From the NCBI GenBank assembly GCA_004431415.1, contig QPMI01000579.1, forward strand, positions 157,077-221,076: a stretch of 64,000 bases of DNA, written 5' to 3'. Positions 12,701 through 25,200 of the stretch are shown here, in pieces. The position numbers and the translations under genes are program-made. Position 1 is the stretch's first letter. Every line of letters starts with the position of its first letter. Source of the DNA: Cyanophora paradoxa. Its lineage: Eukaryota > Glaucocystophyceae > Cyanophorales > Cyanophoraceae. Under the pieces are notes generated by a model. The model was not told the DNA's origin. It did not search any database and saw nothing but the letters and a program-made list of their open reading frames with translations.

Positions 12701-15700
12701 TGCTGTGATCGACCCTCTTGACAATGTCCTGGCGGTGTAGCTGTGAACTGCCGCGTCCGCAATTGCGAACTCTGAGAAGTGCTGTGCGCTGGTCGATGCT
12801 GCCAGAGCATAGGACCATGAGCGATCAGGCACGAAGTTGTTGAGAGTTACGTCTTGGACACGCTTTACGCCATCCACAATCACTGTCAACGAAGCAGTCG
12901 TCCGGTGCGCGCCACTCTGCGCGAGGCGCAAGTTGTCGCATTCAATGATTAATAAATAGAACGATATGGTGGGAAAATTTGGACACTACGCCCGCGCTTA
13001 CCCAGTACGATGGGCCGAGCTCAATCACACAATTCTGCCATCTGCCAGTGAAGAGTCCGTAGACGTAGACGCGCGATTGGAGGCGCTGGCGCGGCCAGCG
13101 AATGTCAATGTAGCCGCCGTTTGCGTCCGACCCGAGGCATCTTCCGACAAATTGAATAGATAGACCAGTTCCAACAACGAAAAGCGAGTCCGTGAAGTCA
13201 GCGAACGCGAAGTCTTTGCGCGAGACGGTTGTCGGGATCTCTCCGCCAAAGCTGAAAACAAGTTGGTCGCCCTGGCACTTGGACCTCGTGCTGTTAGCCA
13301 CCGCGCGGAACTGGAACCGGAACTGCGAGAAGCTTGGCAGCGCTGGCGGCTTAATCACATAGAAGCCAAGCTCGTTTGGCTCGGGCGCAGTAAGACGGAG
13401 GTAGCTCCTTTCAGCAGAGGTCACAAGTGCCGCCGAGCCGGCCAAATATCCGCTGGAGCTTCCCAGCTGTGCGACAGATTGCGGCACAGTGAAGTTGCGT
13501 GCAAACAGCGTTCGCTGCCTTGCCAGCAACCTGAAGGTGCCGCGCAAACCGCTCGAGTCGAAGTTCATTGCCGAGGCCGGTCCGGCCAACGACCCGCCAA
13601 GCTGCAGCGCAAGGTTGGAGCCGTCCACTTTGAAAGAGTCTCCATCAACGCGCGGATGCAGTTCGCAGTCGAACTCGAACGCAGGAGCCGGCTTTGCCGT
13701 CTGAATGTCGGTGGAGACAGCGTACGGCCCGACGGTGGCATCGCATTCCATGCGCGACGTGTCGTCACCTGTCATTGCGGAAGATTGAGTAGATTCATGG
13801 GATGTTGAAATTTATTTCATAGAGGAAATCAAACCATCTAAAAAGTAGAATTGAGTGGCGGCGACGGGGCCAAGACCGGTGACGTTCATGTAGATCAGAC
13901 CGGACCCAGCGAGCGGCGTATCCCACGCGTCGATCTGGAGCTCCTGGATCGCGATGTCGCCGGTGACGCCTGCCAGCGAGTCGCCCCAGAACAGCATCTT
14001 CCACGAGTTGTCCGGGTTGAAGTTCGCGATCGGAGCCTCGTCGATCGATGTGACGTTGTTGATCTTGACCGTGACGAGTGCGTTGGCAGACGAGTCGGGG
14101 TCCTCCCGCACGTGGATGGCCAGCGTCTGCCATGTCCGCCCCGTCGTCGACGTCTTGGCGTAGCCGTGACGGATGTACGAGGTGCGATCAATCACCGAGG
14201 CACTTTGGCCCGCGTAGGATTGCAGGCGGACGTTCAGCCGGTTCTGCGACAAGCTCGAGAGACCCCACCAGGGGGCGTAAAAATTGCTGCGCGTCACGAG
14301 AGCAGTGGACGCCGGTCCGTAAGAGAAGCCGAGACCTGTCCCGAGGACCTTCTCTGTGACGCAAAAACCATGATGCATTCAGCCGCGCGCCATGCATATG
14401 GTTACGACTGGAACGCAAATCGATGTCCGCGCACCGGGCGTGTTGCAGCAGATTCGGAACTTTGCATAAACGCTGCAATGCGCAAATAAGTAATTTAATC
14501 GCCCATGAAAACGGATGGGTTCTGAAAGCACCTGAAGAACCTCGGGCTTCTGGGCAAATCTACAATGAAGGCCCCCAGACTGTTTTCAACCCCGTTCGGA
14601 TGAAGCTGCAGGTACCCCGGTGCGGTTGAAGCAAGTCCAGCAAGGAAAGTGCGATAGGGGTGGGGGCTGGTTCCATCGAAATTTGAGTACCAAAGCGTCC
14701 GTCCAGGCTGGAAGGAATGCGTAAGTGCGAGTGCAGAATCGACGGCGAATACATGCAAAACTCAAACCTTGAAAGTAACAACGAAACCGACGTTCCACGA
14801 ATCATCCAAGCCAGTCAGTTGTCCTGAGATTGTCGGAGCGAGCCAGATAGAAACGTTCGACCCATAAACCTGCAGACGATACATGTTTAATATCCGAGCT
14901 TAAGCGATCGTTGGAACAGGCCAGGTGTCGTTAGATGAAAATATGAAAGAAATCACGAACCGGGAACGCTACGCCATTCCGGACAACGGACACGTTGCAG
15001 ATGGTCGATGCAGTGGGCGACGGCGCGACGATCGCAGGCGCGCAGGCGATCGTCGAGCTGTTCGATCGGACCACCGAGACGTAACGGAAGCCTAGTGGAA
15101 GGATGGCGGTTCCGAAACGCCCGCTCTGCAAAGCCACGTCAAAGAGGCCCGGAACGTTTTCGCGTCCATTCAGCTGAGCCGAGATTGCAGTTGAATTGAT
15201 GAATGTAATCTGAACAGAAAACGTGAATATTGTTGCTAGAAGCGATATCTAATTTGCAGACCTTGGAAATGAGCGTCCCGCCGATGTAAAGAGAAAGAGA
15301 AGTGTCATTCAAAAAGTTTGTGCTGTGCACGTGCTGTCAAAATCGGCTGGACGAGAGCAGTGGAACGTATTCGCATACCCGGTGATCGTGACAGTGATTG
15401 CATTGCCCCAATTCGTCCGCCTTGGACTCACGTTGTCAATTGTGGCCTCTGTGCGCTGCGATCAAAGGAGGCGCAGACCATTGATTGTGAGAACGTACTT
15501 GGGTTGACAATGTAGAGTGTGGGGCAGACTTCGTTGATCTCGCTTCCGAATATGAGACGTACAGCGTACTTTCCTGGCGTCAGGCTTCGCGGCGGAAACA
15601 CGCGGACGGCGCGGGAGCCCAGCCCGATGAACGTGATGTCGCTGCTCTCCGCCGCGGTCGAGTTGAAGAAGACCGAGCCGGCGTAGAGGTCCACGCCCTG

Positions 15701-16184
15701 TACTTGGATGAACCTGCCCCCGACGGGGCCGTCGAAAGGGGCGAGGCCAGTGAGGCGCGGCTCGCCGACTGTGATCTCGGTCGAAGCAATGGACGTGCCG
15801 CGGTAAGCAACCTTCAGCGCTCCAGCGCCAAGAGGGATGTGCCCTTTCAAAAAAGTTAGAATAAAAGAATTGACGCTATGTGGTTTGTGGATAAGCCGCA
15901 CAGTATTCTGTCGATTCTAATCTGAAGTCCGAAATGCCAACTTCGTCCGCATATCCATAAACAGCATTTGAACCAAAGAGGGCGAAGTTCCTGATCATGA
16001 TCGAAGGAAAATAAGGACACAGGCAGTGACAGTCAGAATGCATAACCACTCAAGCAAAATTCACCAGTCGGCAGCAGGTTGCCAGGAAGGCAGGGGTATT
16101 GAAGGGACCAGTACTCGGCTGCGCCACGTGACACGAAGGAGAGCGCCTGCATCCTTTCCTGAATCGGGCAAGATCTCAACCTGG

Positions 16185-16217
<33 letters not shown>

Positions 16218-19200
16218 CGCGATCAGGAGCTGCATGGCCTTTCCCCGCTCATGATCATACATCCACACCTCCATAGGGTACGTTGGGCTATTCGTCAGCG
16301 CATTGTCGGTGCCGCTCGTGTACATTGTCGTCGACTTATAGATCGGTGTGGCGGTATTTGAATCGAACACTACGACAAATTGTCCGCCTGCGTACGCCCA
16401 GCTTGTCCAGAGGCGAATCTGTGAGCATGCGATGATCTGAACATCCTTCACAGCAGCTGGCACTTGAAAAAGTACACGCACGGTAATCGCGGAGCCAGGA
16501 AGGCGTCGGTGTCCATATGACGCCACGATCGGCCCGGACACATTAGCTCCAAAAGCGTGTCGCCCTATTGAGAACGAAAACCCATCGCCCCCTGCTCCAA
16601 TGTTGAAGGAAGGCCCATTGCCTGACGAGCCGCAGCACAGCTTGTACCGCCACGAGGCCTTGAAGAACCGCGGCACGCGTGCCGGCACGAACACCCAAGC
16701 TCCGCCCGCCCGCGGCAACGCCGGCACAAGCTGAAGGTACGGGCCGGTGGCTGCCGAGACCACGCGCGCAGTGCCCGTGAGCGAGGATCCTGACCGGGTG
16801 AATCTCCACGCGCTCGTGAAGTTCTCGGCGAAGACCAGCGAAGTCGGCGCAAACGCGAAGCTGAAGCGCGACGCGAAGCCGCCGAAAGTGGAGACGGACC
16901 CGACGAGCGTCCCGTCAGCGATGACGCGCAGGTCGCCCGCGTCGACGGCCACCGGAGCACCGCTCCGGCGCAGCTCGAGGGTGCAATTCGCAGCATTAGT
17001 GCTTGCAAAACGCTTTGGTGAGCAAAGAAGCGATGATGTGAAGTCTGGCTCTGCATCCAAATTTTTTGAAAACGAAAATCTCAAATTCTAATTTGACAAC
17101 GATAATCACCTTCCTTAAGAAGCCACGAAGCGATGGTAGAGCCGTTGCCGGCGGATCCGTCGGTCAACGCCACGACGGCGGCTCCGGCAGCCGCGGGCGC
17201 TGCAGGGTGCCGGTCCTGGCTCTCGACTCGGACTAGAGACGCGGGAAGAAAAGACAGCATCAGATGCGTGCAAACTCCACCGCACAATCACGAGAATTTA
17301 ACACAACAGAAGAGCGCGAACCAGACTGGACTACCACCTCGTTCGTGGCTGCCGTAGACGTGCCCGGATCAGACAGCAGAAGGAAGCCCCTGCGAGATGT
17401 CGAGCAGGCCGACGCCAGTCCACGTCAGATGGAGGACGAGCGATTGGCAGACTCATTTCAAGGATCGCACCAGTTCGGCGACGGCGACCAGCCAGTGAAG
17501 CGTTGATGGATTGCCCCGTCGGGGGAAGAAGCATAGGAATCTGGAGTGATGCTAACCCCATCTGCTCGCGCAAGAAATCGATTTCTCGACAGAAATCAGA
17601 ACAATCGAGCAGCGATGGCGAACCCATCTCAATCGAATACACAGCATCCGCATCAGCATTTCTATGCAAAAAAGATCGTCAGCTTTCGAATATTCGTCTA
17701 CTTGAAGCACAAAAAGCAAGCCGCCGCACGAGTCGCGATGGATCGAGAACTTCACCACGCGCCATCCGCTCGCCGGAACTGGCACCTGGGCGCGGAGTCG
17801 AGGACACGATTACGCTCGAAGCCAATTCGCGAGGAAGGAGGCGGCGCAGCGCACCGCTCCGTAGTGGTGGTTGTTGATGAGCGTCTGCTGCTTCCAAACG
17901 TAAACGTACTTATTCGGCTCGTTGATGAAGAAATTGATCCCCACGTCGGAGGCGAAGAAGAGCGTGTGCGCCGAGCTCAGCGATCTCGATTGGAATATCT
18001 GATCGTTGACGTCCGCGAAATCCACAGGCACGTTCCCGTAAACGAACGCCATCGGCACGGTGGAAATCTTGAATGTGACGGTCGCTGCGTGAACGCTTCA
18101 GTTTCCAGGCGCCAGTCCAAGCCATGCATGTGCGAGATGCACCTATGAACGTGTCCGGCGAGCCTGCCTGCGGCCGGAACGTGTAGAAGCCGCGGCATGC
18201 CGACCCGGACGCGCCCCTCGGGCACAGCGTCAGGTTCTGGTCCGCCGCCACCGCCGAGCCCGCCATCGACTCCCCGCGGGCGTACTGCCAAGGCCCGCCC
18301 CGCGAGAAGTTGCGCTCGAAGACCAACCGAGGTTCCCCCAGCGACACGTTGAACGAGACGGTCCCCGCTCCGCCCCACCGAGGGAGAAGGGGCGACGGCA
18401 CGCCCGCGAGCATACCGGCCGCCTGCACCGACATGAATGCAGGCGACCCAAGCGATGGGGCCCCCTCCAGGCGCAGCGTCGCGTTGCAAGAGAAGCTCGT
18501 TCCAGCCGCGGGGCCGGCTGGCCCCCAGGATGCGATGTCGAGGCCCGCGCCGCAGCTCAGCGAGGACGTCGCATCGGCGCCTGTTGGAGCGCGGAGCTGT
18601 GCATAAGCAACGATCGGCAAGCGCGCGGCGGACGCGCACCGCCGACGACGATGCGGTTGGATGAGACGGCCGCCGGGAGCCGCACAGTCAGGGTCCCGTT
18701 GCGCAGCACGGAGTCTCTCAGGCTCGCGTCGTACTCCTCGACCATCAGGTCGGTAATCAACGTCTCTTCCGGGTACGAAGCCACCGTGTCGGCGTAGAGC
18801 TGTCCCCAAGACACTCAGCGAGTCCAGTCGCACATGAGCCACTTCGAAGGTAGCGCGAACGCTCACCCGGAACGTCCAGCCAGGCGCGGGGTCCCAGGTG
18901 GTGCGGTCCGTGATCAGGACGTCCTCGAGCGTCGTCTCGCCATCAACCACGACGGACACGACGACGCTGCCCGCAGCCGCGCCGGGCCGGACGTGCACTG
19001 CCGCCGAGCGCCACACGCCTGCAGCCACAATGAGCATGCCAGCGTGGAAAAAACTCGAGCCACGATCAAGGCGGGTGTCCGCGGGCGCCCGCTATCGTAC
19101 ACGCATGCGCACCACCGGCAGCACCGGACGCGATGCTGCTCGTCGCAGTTCCGCCTTGTGCGTGCCGCGTCGTCGGATGCCATATCGACAAATAGCCGTA

Positions 19201-22200
19201 TTTATAGCCTGCAAGCGCGCGATGATCATCATGGCATGAGTTGAAAACTAATCGAATCTCAACACAGGGCGGGTCGGCGAGATCGCCGTGAGTGCTTTCT
19301 GGCGTGTTCCCGCGCTTCTAAATACGTAGCATTTCAAGTACAGGGCGCACCCACGTAAGTTGCGAAATGAACTGCGCAATTATGCACGTTGGTCGCAGCC
19401 ATGGAACACATGATTATTGCAGCGGATCGAGACGGGTTCGCGGCCAGCTACAGCCTGTGCGCACCGGACAATCGATCGCCCTGCATGGCGAGACAGCCAA
19501 GAGCTCCGGTGCAGTACGGAGCGGACGACGCTGTCGGCCCGTTGAACGTGTCGTTGATACGCCGCGCTGTGCCGTACGCGAACGTGAACCCGGTCCCCCC
19601 GTCTGGTTGGCGGCCCGCGTCAGATTCAGCAGCGGCGCACGGCGCGAGTGCACACTCGTGAGGGAGTTGATGGACATGAAGCGAAAGCTCGCAGTGAAGA
19701 AGCGCGGCGGCGGCCCTGCCGGCTCGAAGACGAACATGCCCTCGCTCGGCGCGCCGCGCACGAGCCGAAGCGCGCCGTCTTCGGGCGACAGGGCGGCGGA
19801 ACCCGTGATCGACCACCTGCGAGTTGAAGGAAGAGCTCAATAAGCTCAATGTGCAGGCTCTCGTATCTGCGACGAGCCCATCAGCACACACCGGTACGAG
19901 GTGGGAGGGCCCGCGGTGGTGTTGAAGCTCTCCTTGAAGACCACGAATCCGTAGGGGCCGCGCTCGAAGGCAACAGAGAAGTCGAAGCTCGGCGAGGCTG
20001 CTACACGAGCGAGGTCCTGCACAACGCGTCCGCGGAGCCCTCCCGAGAGCTCCGCCGTGAACGGCAGCAGGACGGGATCGAAATGGATGCTGTTGCTCGC
20101 CAGCCGCGTCTCCAGCCGGCAGGTCGCCACAGCTGCCTCTCTGATGGCGGGGAGTGGAAGAACTGCAGGAGTGCACTGCAGCGTGCTCGAGGCGTCCGGA
20201 GGGCGCACAACCCAGAGCGGGTACGGCGTGCTCTGCACTTGCGTTCCGGACGCGGCGTGGCTGTAGAACAGGGTCACGCTCCCGCTGGTGATGGATGCGG
20301 CCGCGGTGAAGTTGAACCGATACTCGCTGATGATCTGGGACCCCAAGCCTGACGCGAACGGGACGAAGGCCCCAATGGAGCCCAGGCCCGCGGAAGAGAG
20401 GCTCGCATTGACGGTGCCGAGCGGAGCAAAGATCGGCGTCCCCTGCCGGGCCGGCCGGGCCGAGCACAAGACGCTTGCGTTCACCTGCACGGCAATCTTT
20501 GCGCAGTGCACGACGACCTCCGTAGGCAGGTCTGCCGGCCGATTAATATTCCAGTGCGAGAAGGATGCACGCAACGGGCCCGACAAACAGGGGTATGCAC
20601 CAGAAACGATGAAGCTCGTGGAGAGGGCCACAGCTGCGCCGCGCATCATTGTGACGGTCACGCGCCCTGTCTGCGCGATCGACGGCACGACTGGCGCAAA
20701 GGTCGCATTTGAGTACGCCATCCCGAATTCGTCCCCGCTCGTGAAAACGACGTTCGCAACCAAGGAACCAACTTGCAGGCCCTCCGCCGGGATCGTCACC
20801 CTTGCCTCCGCATAGACATTTGCGGGAGTAACGTCGACAAATATCGGCCCGCCCGCCTTCTTTGCGGCATATGTGCACACCACGGCTTCCGCAATCCTCG
20901 CCTGCTGCGGGCACAGCAGCTGCGACGTAACTGTCGCGGGTCGCGGGGTAGCCGCGTCATCCGGCGTGTCTGCACTCGCGGTTAGGCAGATCCTTTCAGA
21001 TATGCAACGGTCCGATGGTCACGCGCGCTGTTCACTCACCAGGGTAAAGGAAGACGCCGATGGCAGCTCCGGCGGGCCAGCCCGCCACCCCGAACCGCAG
21101 GCTCGGGTAGTTCTCCGGCAAAGTGTAGTGCATGCCTGCGCATTGACCATCGACTTCCGGATCTCCAGGGATCACGATCGTCTGCACGACCGCGTCAGCT
21201 CCCCGGCCCGTGAGAAACGCAGCAAGCATTGCGCTCACCTGGTTCGCATTCGTCCTATTTATCAGGTAGACCGGAGGTGTTCCAGCAATCGTATGATGCT
21301 TCCAGGATGTGTGGATTGCGAACGGCGTGCCCCGCAGATCAAGGTTCAGGATGCCGTCGGTATCGCAAGGTCCACCCCACGCTGGATAGTAGGCGTTGGA
21401 CCCGGTAACAGCGCTGACGAAATCCATGGCGTTGACAGCAAAAGTGGGTCCGAGAGCTGTTGCGGGGTAGTCAAATCGCAGTCCCCAGAAATAATACCGG
21501 TAGGTGCCGCTGTAGATGTTGGCATAGTTTGATACCCCATACGCTCCGCCCATTGGGAGAGCAAGGAAGTCGTTCGTCGAAAAATAAAAGAAGCGGTGTT
21601 GAACGTACTCGCCCGTCTCCTGCGCGACGGCACGATGGCGTGAGATAATCCAATGCAAAATCCATTGCCAGAAGCTCGAGGCAACGAGAGTACCGAGTTC
21701 CTGAAAGCGTACATGCGCGCAGTGCCTGCTCGGAGAAATCGTGAGCGAACGGACGCGGGCACGAATTCCGATGATATCCCCTTGACGTCTCACCCGTGAC
21801 ATTCACGAGAACAGAAGCTATTACGCCCACGGAAGCAAATGAAGCGGTAAGCGGGGCTGTTCTCAGAGCATCCGCGATTGACGCCGGCGATCCGACGAAC
21901 GTGTACGTGACCTCGAAAACGAAGCTCGACCCCGAGGCCGCCATCAAAGAGCGATCAACGACCGCCGTCAGTTTCGTCGCCAACATGCCAGGGTGGCTGA
22001 GCGTGACGTTCGACGCGAGCACCGAGACGGGCTCCTCGCGCCACCGCGTGGTCAGGTTACACCTGATTGCACGGCCATCATCGTGAGCGACAAAAGCACG
22101 AATAACGACTCTGCAGACTGCAGACGTCAGCGCACCTCAGGGTTTCGCCGGTGGTCACTAAGAAGAAGTTCCGGCCGGTCTGTGGTGCGCACTGCGCAGG

Positions 22201-25200
22201 CGCACATGGTCATAGCCGAGCACGCGGAATCGATCATCAGCCGCACGCGTGCGAGCGCAAAGTTCATTATATTAACACGGACCTGCATTATGCTTGTCGA
22301 ATCCGGCTCGCCAAGAACGACGAGGGCGCGGGGCTGAACCAGAGTCCGCTCGACAGAGACGGTGCTCCCGCTCGAACTCGTAAGCACGAATGTGCCTCGC
22401 AGCACCAGGTCCCATTTGCTCTGCTCGCAAGACGCTCGTCTTAAAAACAGCACTTGGAATGCACATGCTGCTACCAGAGAGCGACTGCAGCTGCAGCTAA
22501 AATACGCACCGGCAAAAGCTCGCGTCCCGTCGCATTGAGAGGGAAAGAAAAGGAGTTGCTTGCTGTGGTGATAGGACCCGCCTGGAGCCGGACGATGCCA
22601 GTCGTGTTCGCCACAGATACATTGAAGATGCCACTCGCGCTCCCTTCCAACGTGGCCCCTGAGCCGACATGATTAGACAATTATCCTCAAGTGCAGGAGC
22701 TGGATGTTCCGTCATCACTGCACAGCATTCGCACCTCGGACTGTCGCGATGAGAGCTGCTGGGAGGGAGACGTACGACAGGCGCGGGATTGAGAGCTCTG
22801 CCGACACCGTCCAGATTGAAATGGCCGCGCTTGTCACGACGGCAGCCGGGATGGCGTCCGGGTCGCTGAAAGCGGCTGCCACATCGCAGCTGGTCGGCGA
22901 GCCCGTGGCGTTGAGCGTGAATCGCAGCTCCGGGAGACCGCTCGTGCCATTCACAACGACGATGTGTCCGGCAGCAATCGATCCCGCCACGCAGGACGTA
23001 ATTTGCACTGAGAGCAGGGCCGGAGGCACGAAAGTGCGGATTCCGCTCTTCGAAGGCACGATGGTGCAATCGACAGTGGAGTTGACCGCAATCAGGTCAC
23101 TCCCGCAGGAAGCATTGACAGCGTCCGGCACATCTGCACGAAAGGTCGGCGAGCGGCATATAAAAATACCAACAGCGAAGTATCGCGATCCAGACCCGAG
23201 ACAGCGATGACCGACGTGTTCGCGATGGGTGAGCCTCGATAAAGGGCTACAAGCCGGCCGCTCCCCAACGGCGCGAAGACTGGTGCGGACCCGCGTGCGC
23301 GCGGTAAATGAGCAAGAAATCCAGATATACAAAGGCTGCAGCGCCAGCTTAAGCGCACCCGGCTCTGTTGCCGAAATCTGCACGTCGGAAATCCCCGCCT
23401 CGGTTGCGTACCCGTACCCGGCGTTGGATCCAAAAAAGGCGAACGCCCTGTGCGGCGCGGTGAGTAGGCATTGAAATTGAGTGAATGGCGGCAACGGAGT
23501 TCAACGGAGGTTTCACCAGTCAGGCCGAGGGCTCCACCGCGGGATCGAAATGCTCGGGACCACAATGCGTCCCCGCCACGTCACCCTCAGCGATGCTCCC
23601 GCGGGATTCGCTCTATCAGGAGAGACCTCAACCTGGCAGGGGGGCATAATCAAACACTGTGAGGACTGTTTCCCCGCCCAGGAGCGCCACACCTCCATGG
23701 AATACATCGGGTCATTCGTCAGAGCGTTGTCCGTTGCAGACGTGTAGAGACCGGCGGACTGGTAATGGACGATGTTGCCGAGGTCATCGTATACATGGAC
23801 GTAATGCTGTCCCGCTCGCGCCCACAGCGTGTAGAGGCGGACCTAGACGCCGACATCAATGTCGTACCTCACAACGCCCGCACCGCACACAGCCGATAAT
23901 GGTTCGAACGAAGCCCATCATAACGCACCGTGAGCCCTGCATTTCGCGAGCGAATGTGCCCTTTTCCGTCGTTGGCGAGAACCGAATCCGGCGCCGTCAC
24001 GTTCCACCCTAGAGGAAACGCGCCGATGGAGAACGCGAATCCATCAGACGAGTATCCGACGGAGAAGCTCGGCCCGGTGCCGGTCTTGCCGCAGCACAGC
24101 TTGTACCGCCACGAGGCCCTGAAGAACCGCGGCACGCGTGCTGGCGCAAACACCCACGCCCCGCCTGCCCGCGGTAACGCCGGCACAAGCTGAAGGTACG
24201 GGCCGGTGGCTGCCGAGACCACGCGCGCAGTGCCCGTGAGCGAGGATCCTGACCGGGCGAAGCTCCACGCGCTCGTGAAGTTCTCGGCAAAGACCAGCGA
24301 GGTCGGCGCAAACGCGAAGCTGAAGCGCGACGCGAAGCCGCCGAAAGCGGAGACGGACCCGACGAGCGTCCCATCGGCGATGACGCGCAGGTCGCCCGCG
24401 TCGACGGCCACTGGAGCACCGCTCCGGCGCAGCTCGAGGGTGCAGTTGTTCGCAGAGATGTCACTGCTGGAGGCCAGCAGCCGTCTGAGGGGACAGTGCA
24501 GTCGCGATGACAAGTCCGGCGCTGCGCAGTCGGAGCACACGCGCGCGCTTTCGTCAGCCGCAAGGTGCGCTTTCGAAACCCAAGCGCGCATCAGGCACCT
24601 CCATCGAGCCTTACGGCGGCAATGGTAGAGCCGTTGCCGGCGGATCCGTCGGTCAGCGCCACGACGGCGGCTCCGGCAGCCGCGGGCGCTGCAGGGTGCC
24701 GGTCCTGGCTCTCGACTCGGACTGGCAACGGAAGAATAAAAAGAATCAGATGCACGCAAACTCCACCACACAATCGCGAGAATTTAACACAACAGAAGAG
24801 CGCGAACCAGACTGGACTACCACCTCGTTCGTGGCTGCCGTAGACGTGCCCGGATCAGACAGCAGAAGGAAGCCCCTGCGAGATGTCGAGCAGGCCGACG
24901 CCAGTCCACGTCAGATGGAGGACGAGCGATTGGCAGACTCATTTCAAGGATCGCACCAGTTCGGCGACGGCGACCAGCCAGTGAAGCGTTGATGGATCGC
25001 CCCGTCGGCTCCAGCATAGGAATCTGGAGTGATGCTAACCCCATCTGCTCGCGCAAGAAATCGATTTCTCGACAGAAATCAGAACGATCGAGCAGCGATG
25101 GCGAACCCATCTCAATCGAATACACAGCATCCGCATCAGCATTTCTATGCAAAAAAGATCGTCAGCTTTCGAATATTCGTCTACTTGAAGCACAAAAAGC

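Noticed and set aside
19037-19183. In-frame stop and frameshift in copies A and B compared with copy C
   Set aside because: The stop lies inside a stretch bounded by a GTGCGC donor and a CTGCAG acceptor in all three copies. Splicing it out leaves the frame intact, so the copies are not pseudogenised here.
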